Of a DNA stretch of 64,000 nt, positions 16,361 through 24,978 are shown piece after piece; position 1 is the stretch's first letter, and each line of letters begins with the position of its first letter. Location of the stretch: NCBI RefSeq assembly GCF_008923185.1, contig NZ_WBMT01000029.1, positions 90,825-154,824 on the forward strand, given 5' to 3'. Origin of the DNA: Actinomadura rudentiformis (GTDB taxonomy: Bacteria > Actinomycetota > Actinomycetes > Streptosporangiales > Streptosporangiaceae). Below the pieces are notes generated by a model. The model was given only the letters and a program-made list of their open reading frames with translations. It searched no databases and was not told where the DNA came from. The position numbers and the translations under genes are program-made.

Positions 16361-17299
16361 GTGGAACTGGAGCCTTACCGCGGTGAACTCGTGGCGTACT
16401 GCTACCGGATGCTGGGCTCGTTCCACGAAGCGGAAGACCTCGTGCAGGAGACGATGCTGCGCGCGTGGAAAGCCCGTGATCGGTACGACCACACACGCGC
16501 GTCCGTCCGGACCTGGCTGTACCGGATCGCGACCAACGTTTGCCTGACCGCGCTCGAGGGGCGTGCGCGGCGGCCGTTGCCGTCCGGGCTGGGGGCGCCG
16601 GGCGATGATCCCGGAGTGCCGCTCACGCCGGCGTTCGACATCCCCTGGATACAGCCGTTCCCCGACGCGCGCTTCGACGTGGGGGCCCGGACCGACGTGC
16701 GGCTCGCGCTGGTGGCGGCGATGCAGACTCTGCCACCGCGGCAGCGGGCCGTGCTCGTGCTCCGCGAGGTACTGGAGTTCAGCGCAGCCGAGGTCGCCGA
16801 GCAGCTCGAGACCACGGTCGCTGCCGTCAACAGCGCGCTGCAGCGGGCCCGCGCCGCCCTGACGGACGTGGGTGAGCTGGGGCAAGTCCCTGAGCCGAAC
16901 GACCCGGAGGTGCATGCGGTGATCGGACGGTATGTGCGGGCGTTCGAGACCGGTGACGTCCCCGCGCTCGTGCGGCTCCTCGCCGCCGACGCGATCCTGG
17001 AGATGCCGCCAGTGCCGCTGTGGTACCGGGGCAGCCGCGACTACGGCCTGTTCATGCACCGCGTGTTCGAGATGTGGGGGAGCGGCTGGGGCACCATGCC
17101 TCTCACCGCCAACGGCCAGCCCGCGTTCGCCGCGTACGCACCGGAGCCCGGTGGTGGACATCGGCTGCACACTCTCCAGGTCTTCACGGTCACCGGAGGC
17201 CGGATCTCGCACAACGTCGTGTTCGCCGATCCACGCGTGTTCGAGGCGTTCGACCTGCCCCAACAGATTTCTTTCGACGATTTCCGCCCGCCGCGATGA
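16361..17299 (+). CDS. ECF sigma factor with SnoaL-like C-terminal domain, SigG-like
   Basis: A 312-residue sigma-70 protein. Region 2 (LEPYRGELVAYCYRMLGSFH, EAEDLVQETMLRAWKARDRY) and region 4 (LPPRQRAVLVLREVLEFSAA, EVAEQLETTVAAVNSALQRA) are followed by a SnoaL-like domain from about residue 185 (AVIGRYVRAFETGDVPALVR, MPPVPLWYRGSRDYG). The MPPxPxWYRG stretch and the IPWIQPFPD linker are typical of the SigG/ECF56 type, in which the extra domain controls activity and no separate anti-sigma is needed. The GTG at 16361 is the family start; the ribosome site is weak. A reductase-like gene follows 56 bp later. Confidence 0.9.
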   Translation: MELEPYRGELVAYCYRMLGSFHEAEDLVQETMLRAWKARDRYDHTRASVRTWLYRIATNVCLTALEGRARRPLPSGLGAPGDDPGVPLTPAFDIPWIQPFPDARFDVGARTDVRLALVAAMQTLPPRQRAVLVLREVLEFSAAEVAEQLETTVAAVNSALQRARAALTDVGELGQVPEPNDPEVHAVIGRYVRAFETGDVPALVRLLAADAILEMPPVPLWYRGSRDYGLFMHRVFEMWGSGWGTMPLTANGQPAFAAYAPEPGGGHRLHTLQVFTVTGGRISHNVVFADPRVFEAFDLPQQISFDDFRPPR

Positions 17300-17355
17300 G
17301 TCAGGCCGATGCCGCCAGTACGTACGGGTGAGCATCGACCGAAGGGACATCCATC

Positions 17356-17919
17356 GTGAGCGTCATCGTCATCGAATTCATCACCCTGGACGGGATCGTC
17401 TCCGACCCGGACGGATCAGCGGGCACGCCGACCGGCGGCTGGGCGTTCCGGCACGGCCCAGAGACGGTCGCCGGGGACAAGTTCCAGCTCGGGAGCACGC
17501 TGGACGACGGTGTCATGCTGCTGGGCCGTACGACCTGGCAGCTGTTCTCACAGCTGTGGCCCGGGCGCGACGACCCGTTCTCCGCGCGGATGAACGCCGT
17601 GCCGAAGCTGATCGCCTCCCGAACGCTGACCGACCCATCCGCGTGGGCGAACTCGCAGGTCATCACCGGAGACCTCGTCGACGTCGTCAAGCGCGAGCGC
17701 GAGCGTCGCGATGTCATCATCACGGGCAGCCTGAGCGTCGTGCACGCGCTGATGGACGCGGACCTGATCGATGAGTACCGGCTCCTGACCTTCCCCACGG
17801 TCCTCGGCACCGGCGAGCGGCTCTTTCCCGCCGGTGGCCCGCCCGCGTACCTGGAATGCCTCTCGGCCGTGCAGTCAGGCGCCGCCGTCCTCACGCGGTA
17901 CGAGAGGGAACGACGATGA
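17356..17919 (+). CDS. Dihydrofolate reductase family protein (RibD C-terminal-like)
   Basis: A 187-residue protein of the DHFR/RibD_C fold. It starts at a GTG (17356) and opens MSVIVIEFITLDGIVSDPDG, then has DDGVMLLGRTTWQLFSQLWP, a conserved helix and strand, and RDVIITGSLSVVHALMDADL before LTFPTVLGTGERLF. These are the hallmarks of the small actinobacterial NADPH-dependent reductase group often found beside SigG-type sigma factors. The substrate is unknown; it is not the housekeeping DHFR. Probably co-transcribed with the sigma factor. Confidence 0.88.
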   Translation: MSVIVIEFITLDGIVSDPDGSAGTPTGGWAFRHGPETVAGDKFQLGSTLDDGVMLLGRTTWQLFSQLWPGRDDPFSARMNAVPKLIASRTLTDPSAWANSQVITGDLVDVVKRERERRDVIITGSLSVVHALMDADLIDEYRLLTFPTVLGTGERLFPAGGPPAYLECLSAVQSGAAVLTRYERERR

Positions 17920-18123
17920 CCGCCGTTCAGTAGTCGCCGGTGGCAGTGCCTCCAATGGACGCCGGTGACCGCCGTTCAGTGGTCACCGGCAGTCGTGCCC
18001 GTCAGAGGCCGCCGGCGGCGGCCCTTCAGTGGTCACCGGCGACCGTGCCCGTCACCGGTCGCCGGTGGCCGCCGTTCAACGGTCGCGGTGACCACCCTCA
18101 GCGGTCGCCGGTGGCGGTGCCGT
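17920..18123. repeat. Degenerate GCCGTTCAGCGGTCGCCGGTG-type tandem repeats
   Basis: The space between the convergent reductase and SpoIIE genes is filled with imperfect copies of a roughly 20-33-bp unit built on CCGTTCAGYGGTCRCCGG, about seven copies. The array runs into the last codons of the reverse-strand SpoIIE gene. No terminator is distinct from it. Confidence 0.75.
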
Positions 18124-20049
18124 TCAGCGGTCGTCGGTGGTGGTGCTGAGGGTGCACCAGATGGTCTTGCCGTCGTTGCGGGGGTGACTGCCCCAGTCGT
18201 CGGCCAGGGCCTCGACGAGGTACAGGCCGCGTCCGGACTCGTCGTCAGGTCCGGCGACCCGGACGTGGGGCAGTTGGGTGCTGCGGTCGCTGACCTGGAT
18301 GGTCAGTTCCCGTTCGCTGTGCCGCAGGCTCAGGTTGATCGGCCCATGGGCGTGGCGGACGGCGTTGGTGACGATCTCCGAGGTGAGCAGGACCGCGGTG
18401 TCGATCAAGTTGTCGGTCAGGGCCGGCTTGCTGCTTCGGGGAGCGGCCCAGCAGGCCAGCGTTGCGGCGCAGAACTGGCGGGCGTCGGCGACCGCCGCGG
18501 GCTGGGCGGGCAGATCGGTGCGGGCTATGGCGATGGGCATCGCCGGAAGTCGTGCCAGCAGCAGGGTGACGTCGTCGTAAGTGCTGGCGTCGGCGAGCAG
18601 GGTGGACAGGACGCTGTCGGCGGTCTTGTCCAGACTGAGGCCGTGCCGGGCAGCCAACGCCAGCGTGGCTTCCAGCGTGATCAGCCGGGTGTCCAGGTCG
18701 CTGGTGCGGGTTTCGACCAGCCCGTCGGTGTACAGCGCCAGTGTGCAGGCCGACGGCAGGGTGAACTGGGCCTGCTGGTACGAGTGCTGGGTGGCGATGC
18801 CACCGACGCCGAGCGGCATGCTGATCGGTGCCGGGAGCGGATGAACGGTGTGGTCGGCGCAGATGATCAGGACGGGCAGGTGGCCCGCCGAGCAGACGGT
18901 GGCCTCGCCCGTCTCGGGGTCCACGACCAGATAGCAGCAGGTGGCCATCTGGGCAGGCATGTCGCAGAGGACCGCATCGAGGCGCTGCATGAGCTCGGCG
19001 GGTGGCAGGTCGGTCTTGGCCAGGGCGTTGGACACCGCGCGGAGCTGGCCCATCACCGTTGCCGCCTCCAGGCCGCGGCCCATGACGTCGCCGATCAGCA
19101 TCCCGACCCGGCCGCCGGGGAGGGGGATCAGGTCGAACCAGTCGCCGCCGACCCCGGGGCCTCGCGTGGCCGGCAGGTACCGGCCGGCAGTCTGGATCGG
19201 AACCTGGCCAGGAGTGCCCATCAGAGTGTGCTGCACGGTGAGCGCGAGTTGGCGTTGCTGCTCGTACAGCCGGGTGAGCTCCTGAGCGCGCAGCCGTTCG
19301 GTGAGTTCCCGGACGATGGCGCAGCCGCCGATGATCGTCCCGGTGGAGTCACGGACCGGCCAGAGAGTGACGTCGACGTCGAGCAGCCGCCCCTCGCGGG
19401 TGACCCGGATGGTCTCGTGGTTCTCGATGTGCTCGCCCCGGGCCAGCCGCCGCAGCAGCGAGGCGATCTCAGCCTTGTGGCCGGGTGGCGCGAGCATCGA
19501 GACGTTCATGCCGATGGCCTCTTCGGCGGTGTAGCCGTACAGCCGCTCGGCGGCGGAGTTCCAGAACGTGATCGTGCCGTCCAGCGTCTTGCTCAAGATG
19601 GCGTCGCGGGAAGACCGGACCAGTGCGGCGAGCTCGCTGGTCTGCCTGTCGGCGGCGCGTGCGCTGATGTCGCGGATCGCGGCGAACCCCAGCACACCGC
19701 CGTCGTCTCGCAGAGTGCTGAGGGTGAGCTCGATGGGGAACTCGTGCCCGTCCTTGCGTACGCCGCACAACTGCAACCGGCTGACCGCCGGATGCCCCTG
19801 CCAGGGCAGCCCCTGCGGGGCGTTCTCGCAGTGGTGCAGCGGATGGCGGCCGCAGAACGTGCCGCATTGACGGTGTGGAACGATCAATGCTGCGGGCTGC
19901 CCGAGCAGCTCGCGGCGCCGGTACCCGAAGAGCACCTCGGCCCGGGCACTGATCGCGCGGACGAGCCCCGCCCCGTCCACCACCAGCAGCGCGTCGGACG
20001 CCGCCTCCAGCGGGGCGCCGCGATCCTCATCCCGGCCAGGCCCGATCAC
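18124..20049 (-). CDS. PAS-PAS-SpoIIE phosphatase with RsbW-like ATPase domain
   Basis: A 641-residue signalling protein. Domains in order: PAS 1 (about 13-130, with LGFAAIRDISARAADRQ), PAS 2 (about 140-255, AILSKTLDGTITFWNSAAER, GCAIVRELTER), a SpoIIE-type PP2C phosphatase (about 290-505, with the metal motifs GGDWFDL and IGDVMGRGLEAA, CSAGHLP, and YTDGLVE) and a C-terminal HATPase (about 525-640, LLTSEIVTNAVRHAHGP, SGRGLYLVEALADDWG). PP2C plus anti-sigma kinase in one chain lets it dephosphorylate an anti-anti-sigma factor and also act as kinase or anti-sigma. The PAS domains probably sense redox, light or ligand. Cys/His residues in PAS 1 (RQCGTFCGRHPLHHC) are notable. It is a single gene with no partner beside it. 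Confidence 0.93.
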   Translation of the reverse strand: MIGPGRDEDRGAPLEAASDALLVVDGAGLVRAISARAEVLFGYRRRELLGQPAALIVPHRQCGTFCGRHPLHHCENAPQGLPWQGHPAVSRLQLCGVRKDGHEFPIELTLSTLRDDGGVLGFAAIRDISARAADRQTSELAALVRSSRDAILSKTLDGTITFWNSAAERLYGYTAEEAIGMNVSMLAPPGHKAEIASLLRRLARGEHIENHETIRVTREGRLLDVDVTLWPVRDSTGTIIGGCAIVRELTERLRAQELTRLYEQQRQLALTVQHTLMGTPGQVPIQTAGRYLPATRGPGVGGDWFDLIPLPGGRVGMLIGDVMGRGLEAATVMGQLRAVSNALAKTDLPPAELMQRLDAVLCDMPAQMATCCYLVVDPETGEATVCSAGHLPVLIICADHTVHPLPAPISMPLGVGGIATQHSYQQAQFTLPSACTLALYTDGLVETRTSDLDTRLITLEATLALAARHGLSLDKTADSVLSTLLADASTYDDVTLLLARLPAMPIAIARTDLPAQPAAVADARQFCAATLACWAAPRSSKPALTDNLIDTAVLLTSEIVTNAVRHAHGPINLSLRHSERELTIQVSDRSTQLPHVRVAGPDDESGRGLYLVEALADDWGSHPRNDGKTIWCTLSTTTDDR

Positions 20050-20289
20050 GTCACATCACCGATCCTCAACGTCACCCGGCGACCACTCGGAGACACACCC
20101 CCACCCATGCCCTCCGGGCATTCGAGCACGCTCGGCTCTGACTGTCTCCCGATTGTCACAATCGGTATCGAAGTACATACTGAACGTGCGAGCAGCGATG
20201 ACCTCTGCACCCGGCCCCCAACGGCCCACCCCGCGCAAGCTCTCTATTCACCAGAACGCGCAAAGCCGCCCAGACATCGGTGCAGACGC

Positions 20290-20700
20290 TCAGGCCCACC
20301 CACCACCCACCCCGCAACGCTCCGCCACACCCACGCGGGGCGGCAACGCCAATGCGGCGCTGCCCGCGCCATTGCAGGGCCGCGCACACCAATGCAGCCC
20401 TGCCCACGCCTACGCGGCACCCGCGCACTCCAACGCGGCACCGCGCACTCCAACGTGGGGTCGCGCATCCAACGTGGGGTTGCGCATCCAACGTGGGGTT
20501 GCGCATCCAACGTGGGGTTGCGCATCCAACGCGGCGCCGCTCACGCCAACTTGCGTCGCGCACGCACGCCAACACGGCGCCGCGTACAGCAACGCTGGGC
20601 CGCCCCACGTCAACGCTGGGCTGCTTGTGACAACGCAGCGCGGTGCCACGCCAACGCTGGGCCGCCACCCGCGCCAATGCAGGACAGCCACGCCAACAAC
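20290..20700. repeat. 19-20-bp minisatellite array
   Basis: About 400 bp of GC-rich tandem repeats. The core holds three identical copies of AACGTGGGGTTGCGCATCC at 20471-20489, 20490-20508 and 20509-20527, a one-mismatch copy at 20452-20470, and diverged 19-20-bp copies (AACGCGGCACCGCGCACTCC and others) on both sides. All copies are directly abutted, so this is not a CRISPR. Repetitive frames through it are by-products. The rest of 20050-21137 has no convincing gene. Confidence 0.85.
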
Positions 20701-20980
20701 ACAGTCGTTGTGGGGACTGCACCTCGCCCGAGCGGGCCTGCTCCTTGGCTGGCTTGCCGAAGGAGCGGCGATGGGTGATTTCTCCACCTCAACTCCTTGA
20801 CCAGCGGCAAGAAGAACTGTAAACGGCTGATCACTTCACGTGACATCAAGGGCGCGGTACGGTCAACGTCACCTGCCCCGAACCGGCGGCGCGGGGCCTG
20901 GACCTCCAGGTCGTGCAGCCGTTGCGTGATCCCGGAAGGCAGGGATCGCGGTCGTCCATGTTCCCTGGCCGTCCGCGTCA

Positions 20981-21038
20981 CACCGCTCCTGGTGGGCGAG
21001 CGCCACCCCGCAAGGACGCTCGCCCACCCGGAGCGGTG
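20981..21038. promoter_or_regulatory. 22-bp inverted repeat
   Basis: Arms at 20981-21002 and 21017-21038 pair over 22 bp with one mismatch around a 14-base loop (left arm begins CACCGCTCCTGGTGGGC). It lies about 100 bp upstream of the gene at 21138. No T-run follows. It could be a terminator for the repeat region, an attenuator or a protein site. Confidence 0.6.
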
Positions 21039-21137
21039 CCACAAGCACCGCTGCCCGCCCCGGGGCCTTCCTGGATGCTGGTCAACGGTCTATTCGAACC
21101 GCAGCTACAACAGGCTGTGTGGGTAGGACAATCGACC

Positions 21138-21449
21138 ATGGGCTCGTCCGAAGAGCAGATCTATCTGGCGGTGTGCATCGAGACCGCTGTCCCTGAAGGC
21201 GTTGACCGGGGCGCTGATGATGCCCCGCACAACCTGGGACCGCCGTTCCGTAATGCTGTGATCGCCCGGCTCTGGCTTTCCAACTACCTCGCGGCCACTG
21301 CCGACAGCCTGGAGCTGGACGGCGACCACGACGACCTGGTCACCGCCTACCGCGACGCCGTCGCGCCGATGCGCAAACACGGAAACGCCACCGTGGGCAG
21401 CGTCCGCTATGAAATCCGCGCCAAGCCCGGCAAAGGAGAGCCCGCCTGA
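21138..21449 (+). CDS. Hypothetical protein, 103 residues
   Basis: A small acidic protein beginning MGSSEEQIYLAVCIETAVPE, with a hydrophobic helix (FRNAVIARLWLSNYLAATAD), an acidic turn (LELDGDHDDLVTAYRDAV) and a basic end (VRYEIRAKPGKGEPA). AGGA lies nine bases before the ATG. No family or motif recognised and no membrane segment. A strong inverted repeat lies about 100 bp upstream, and minisatellite DNA precedes that. Codon usage is normal for the window, so I believe it is expressed. Confidence 0.6.
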   Translation: MGSSEEQIYLAVCIETAVPEGVDRGADDAPHNLGPPFRNAVIARLWLSNYLAATADSLELDGDHDDLVTAYRDAVAPMRKHGNATVGSVRYEIRAKPGKGEPA

Positions 21450-21704
21450 ACGATTCGCGGGCTGCGATGCACAAAGGAGTGTCGCTGGGGGGATGGGCGC
21501 GTTGCGATGCGAGGAGCGCCCAGCTGAACGAATGGGGAGCTGTCGGCGGGGGCGCGTGGTGTGGGCTGGGTGATGGCGGGTTTGATCATCCACGGACGGT
21601 TCCGCGTCGGGGTGGCGGCTGTATAAGGGTCCCTGGTGGGAGGGACCTGCGATTCACTCGGCTGAGGGACGACGGTGGATGGTGATCTCCGTAGCGTTCC
21701 GGGC

Positions 21705-22889
21705 ATGAGAGCAGCCCGTACTTCCTCTGGTGTTAGGACGGCCGTGGTCGCGGTCGCAACGGTGAGCGTCATCAGTGCGTGCGGTGAGGGTGGTGGAAAA
21801 GGCGGGGTCGATGCGGCCCTTAAGCGTGACGACCGTCCGGATGCGGCGACGATGCCTGAACGCACCGATCCGGCCGTTCAGAGCTTCCTGGATGCCACCT
21901 TGCCGAAGGGGCCCGGCGGCACGGTTGTCGCAGCCCGGAACGGCGAGCTTGTGCATTGCAAAGGCTTCGGCCTCGCCGACCGCGAGAAAAGGATTCCAGC
22001 ACGCTGCGATACCGCGTACGACATCATGTCGATGACCAAGCAGTTCACTGCTGCCGGAATCATGAAGCTGGAGATGGCCGGCAAGCTGCGCGTGACAGAT
22101 CCGATCAGCAAATTCGTCGGCCCGGTGCCCGCGGACAAGCGGGGGATCACGCTGCATCACCTGCTGACGCATACGGGCGGGTTGAATGATGAAGAGTCCG
22201 GCGACGACTACACCCCGGTCTCGCGCGACAAAATGCTGGACGTCGCACTGAAGTCGAAGCTCCGATCCGCTCCGGGCACCGAATTCTCTTACTCCAACCT
22301 GGGATACAGCGTCCTCGCGGCCATCATCGAGAAGGTCGCGGGCGTCGGTTATGAACGCTTCCTTGCCGAGCAACTGCTCGTACCGTCGGGGATGACACGG
22401 ACCGGGTACGTGCTGCCGCAGTGGGACCGTGACCAGGTCGCGGTGGAGTACGACGAGCACGGCAAGCCTCAAGGCAAACCGTACGAGCACCCCTGGGCCG
22501 CCGACGGACCGTACTGGTTCCTACGCGGCAACGGCGGCCTGCTTTCCACGCCGCGCGACATGTTCCGCTGGCATCGCGCATTGGAAGACGACAAGGTCCT
22601 CTCTGCAACCGCCAAGCGCAAGATGTTCAAGCCCCACGTGGCCGTTGGCGAACGACCCGGCTACAAGTTCTACTACGGATATGGCTGGGGTGTAATCCGT
22701 GCCGGCAACCGCTACATCATTGAGCACGACGGCGGGAACGACTGGTCGTTCGGCGAATTCGCGCGCTTCCCTGGCCATCGGACGATGGTGTTCTGGATCA
22801 GCAACCATGCGTTCCGGAAAGGGAAATGGAACCTTGATGAGCAGAACATGGAGCTGACCCTCGGAATCGAGAAGCGCACCCGCCGCTGA
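21705..22889 (+). CDS. Serine hydrolase lipoprotein, class C beta-lactamase/DD-peptidase fold
   Basis: A 394-residue predicted lipoprotein with lipobox VISAC (Cys26) after a short basic and hydrophobic signal. The beta-lactamase-family motifs are present: SxxK as SMTK (Ser109, Lys112), YxN as YSN (Tyr196-Asn198) and, in place of HTG, HDGG near the C-terminus. HHLLTHTGGL is the usual structural motif. Such proteins are D-alanyl-D-alanine peptidases, esterases or penicillin-binding-protein-like hydrolases outside the membrane. I took the ATG at 21705; a GTG at 21675 is possible but puts ten residues before the signal. Confidence 0.88.
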   Translation: MRAARTSSGVRTAVVAVATVSVISACGEGGGKGGVDAALKRDDRPDAATMPERTDPAVQSFLDATLPKGPGGTVVAARNGELVHCKGFGLADREKRIPARCDTAYDIMSMTKQFTAAGIMKLEMAGKLRVTDPISKFVGPVPADKRGITLHHLLTHTGGLNDEESGDDYTPVSRDKMLDVALKSKLRSAPGTEFSYSNLGYSVLAAIIEKVAGVGYERFLAEQLLVPSGMTRTGYVLPQWDRDQVAVEYDEHGKPQGKPYEHPWAADGPYWFLRGNGGLLSTPRDMFRWHRALEDDKVLSATAKRKMFKPHVAVGERPGYKFYYGYGWGVIRAGNRYIIEHDGGNDWSFGEFARFPGHRTMVFWISNHAFRKGKWNLDEQNMELTLGIEKRTRR

Positions 22890-22895
22890 CCAAAA

Positions 22896-22919
22896 GCCGG
22901 GCGGGTCATTTCCGCCGGC
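22896..22919 (+). terminator. Possible terminator after serine hydrolase
   Basis: GCCGGGCGG and CCGCCGGC around GTCATTT can pair with one bulged G, seven bases after the stop codon. There is no T-run. Confidence 0.4.
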
Positions 22920-23064
22920 GACATGGTTCAGGCGGCCGCCGGTTCGGCAACTGCACGCTCAAACTCAAACCCGCCCGACCAGGCCCTGACCCCCGCTCGA
23001 TCTCGAACCGGGCGTGCCGGTGTGAATCAGGCCCAGAGTTGGAGGCGGGTATGGCCGGGCGGTC

Positions 23065-23490
23065 CTACTGCGAACTCTCGGCGATGGGCGGCCAGACCCA
23101 GTCGAGGGTGCCGTCATCGCACACCTCGGGCCGGTCACCGCGAACGTCCACACCATGCTCGAGCGCGTCGGCGATCCCGCCGAGCATCTCCGCGACGCCT
23201 GGCCAGAGCGGCTCACCTGCGGGCGGCCTCGTACCTGTCCCGCTTTATGGCGCATCCATGCGGCGGACCGTGGAGCAGGTTGCGGACTGTGCCGCAGGGG
23301 TCGGCTGGCCGTGGAGCAGGACGGCGAACAGGTAGCCGCCGCCCGTCATCGGCGATCGGCCGCACCCTGCCGCACCCCGGTGGTGAATCCGCCGCGTCGA
23401 AGACGACGCGTTCGCGGAGCCGAGCGGAGACCTGGACGAACGGTTCAAGGGGGCTGGCCGCCCGTGCGATCGGGTCCTCGCGCGCCACCC
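23065..23490 (-). pseudogene. SMI1/KNR4 (SUKH)-like remnant, multiply frameshifted
   Basis: Reverse-strand protein fragments line up in order but in different frames. 23490 downward gives AREDPIARAASPLEPFVQVS and ERVVFDAADSP. A shifted frame gives GGGYLFAVLLHGQP. Another gives KRDRYEAARR. The last gives PAGEPLWPGVAEMLGGIADA and DDGTLDWVWPPIAESSQ, with a stop at 23065-23067. The pattern of GGGYLF, a gap, then WPGVAEMLGGIADALEHG is that of SMI1/KNR4 immunity-type proteins. At least three frame changes mean it is dead, unless the sequence here is poor. The N-terminus is not recognisable. Confidence 0.5.
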
Positions 23491-23674
23491 GATCTCTCTT
23501 CCGAAGAGTTGATCATCCCAGCCTGCCTCAGCGGGCGCCGTCCCCCAACCCCTGGTTGAGGGGTGCATCCCGTCGCGGCGCCCCGCTGGTGCGGGATGGC
23601 AGGCGCGGGCAGCGGCGGCCAAGGTCGTGATCAAACGACCGAGGACGAGCTGGAGGACGGCATGAGTCCCCGGA

Positions 23675-24019
23675 GTACGCAAGATCGAGCCCGTGGAAGG
23701 CGGCTTCCAGATCTTCACCGACGCCGGCGTCCAGACCGCCGACGTCGTCATCAACGCCGTCAACCCGCCGCCGCACTCAATCCCCGAGAACACCGGCGCG
23801 CTGATCTCGTCACTGCTCGCCAGCCGGGCAGCCGAGCCCCACCCCGACGGCGGGCTGAACGTCGAGACCGCAACCGGGCGGCTCACGGTGTCCGGCCAGG
23901 CCGACCCCCGGCTGTACGCCATGGGCGACCTCGCAGGGGACAGGCCGTTCATCACCACGAGCATCGCGGGCCTGGCCGCACGTGCCGAAGCGACCGCCCA
24001 GGCGCTCCTGGCAAGCTGA
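23675..24019 (+). pseudogene. FAD/NAD(P)-binding oxidoreductase, C-terminal remnant
   Basis: An open frame whose recognisable part starts at VRKIEPVEGGFQIFTDAGVQ (23675) and continues TADVVINAVNPP, DPRLYAMGDLAGDRPFITTS and AARAEATAQALLAS. LYAMGDLAGDRPF is the C-terminal FAD-contact motif of flavoprotein oxidoreductases. The FAD and NAD domains that should precede it, about 400 residues, are absent, and no start codon with a ribosome site is near. It is the surviving tail of a deleted gene. Confidence 0.7.
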
Positions 24020-24111
24020 CGGCACCGGACAGGCCAGGCGGTCTCAGCAAGTTGACGGCACCGGACGGAGCGGCTGTTCTGTCCGGCCTGGCCCCGAGTC
24101 CAGCGCATACC

Positions 24112-24147
24112 GGCGCCAGGGCAGAGCAAGGCGCCAGGGCAGAGCAA
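24112..24147. repeat. Two exact 18-bp tandem copies
   Basis: GGCGCCAGGGCAGAGCAA occurs at 24112-24129 and again at 24130-24147. Just upstream, GACGGCACCGGAC is also repeated (24018-24030, 24055-24067). Confidence 0.8.
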
Positions 24148-24206
24148 GATGTGGGCTCTGTTGTTGCGCGCGGGAGTCTCTGTCAGTGGCTCGCGCCGAA
24201 CCGGTG

Positions 24207-24689
24207 TCAGTTAATGCCGTCCGGCACCACCGGCGTCCGGTCGTCGATTTCGAGGAGATAGGGGGCGGCCAGGCCGTGGTAGTCGGTTTTGCGTTCGGCG
24301 GGCAGGTCCTTCCAACCGGTGATGAGGCCCCGGCAGCGGTGTGATTTGCACCGGCAATGGACGGCGAAGTGCTCGACCGTGTAGTTGCGCATGGCGTAGT
24401 CGAAGGTGATCTCCTGGCCCGCGGTGATGAGCTGGCGGGCGACATAGTCGTGCGCGCCGCCGGCGTTGGGACGGATGCCGCAGTTGGGGTCGCAGGAGTG
24501 GTTGACCTTCGCGGTCAGCCCGCCGTGCAGCACGAACCGGTGCTCGCCGATCTGAGAGGCATGGGCATGGTTGTGGTCGAGTTCGCGGTCGATGACACCG
24601 ACCATCACGGTCTCGCCGGCCTGGAAGGATCGGGTGGCGAACACGCCTTCGCCCTTGCCGTCGGTGCGCTGGAGCTCATAGCCGTTCAC
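24207..24689 (-). CDS. SET domain protein-lysine methyltransferase
   Basis: A 160-residue stand-alone SET domain. Key motifs: GKGEGVFA (residues 11-18, SAM-binding start), NHSCDPNCGI (63-72, the pseudoknot motif), ITFDYAM (94-100, catalytic tyrosine) and a post-SET cysteine cluster CRCKSHRCRG (Cys112, Cys114, Cys119), which with Cys66 can bind zinc. Everything needed for SAM-dependent lysine methylation is intact. Bacterial SET proteins are sporadic and few are characterised. It lies alone in a zone of decayed genes, next to an integrase remnant, which suggests acquisition. The ATG at 24689 fits the start of the domain. Confidence 0.88.
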   Translation of the reverse strand: MNGYELQRTDGKGEGVFATRSFQAGETVMVGVIDRELDHNHAHASQIGEHRFVLHGGLTAKVNHSCDPNCGIRPNAGGAHDYVARQLITAGQEITFDYAMRNYTVEHFAVHCRCKSHRCRGLITGWKDLPAERKTDYHGLAAPYLLEIDDRTPVVPDGIN

Positions 24690-24978
24690 GTCGCCTGCTT
24701 TCTGGAGGAACAGCCACCCGCAAGCTGATCAGGACTGAACCGACCCGTTTCCAAAGCCGGGGACGGTCGGCAGGCATGGCCTGTGTGAGAGGCATCTGCA
24801 CTGCAGGCGACCACGAGATCGGGTGGATGGCGGTGCGCTGGCATCTGCCCGTCGTGTTGAGGTGCGTAGATCGTCTTGACTGTACAACACAGCGCCACCG
24901 ATCACGCGCGTTGCAGCCCCTGCACTCTGGGACCGGCGGCCGGACTCCGCGGAGGTCAGCAGCGACCACGGACAGGAC

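Noticed and set aside
20452..20527. CRISPR-like array
   Set aside because: Repeat copies abut with no unique spacers and no cas gene nearby; it is a minisatellite.
17965..20778. Very long plus-strand frame of 937 codons
   Set aside because: It is the mirror frame of the SpoIIE gene. The reverse strand has recognisable PAS, PP2C and ATPase motifs; this frame is Gly/Gln/Asp-rich without a domain and runs into the minisatellite.
20153..20800. Repeat protein with RIQRGVAHPTWGCASN-type units
   Set aside because: The protein repeat is only the 19-bp DNA repeat read through three frames, and every frame on both strands gives a similar pattern. No start with a ribosome site.
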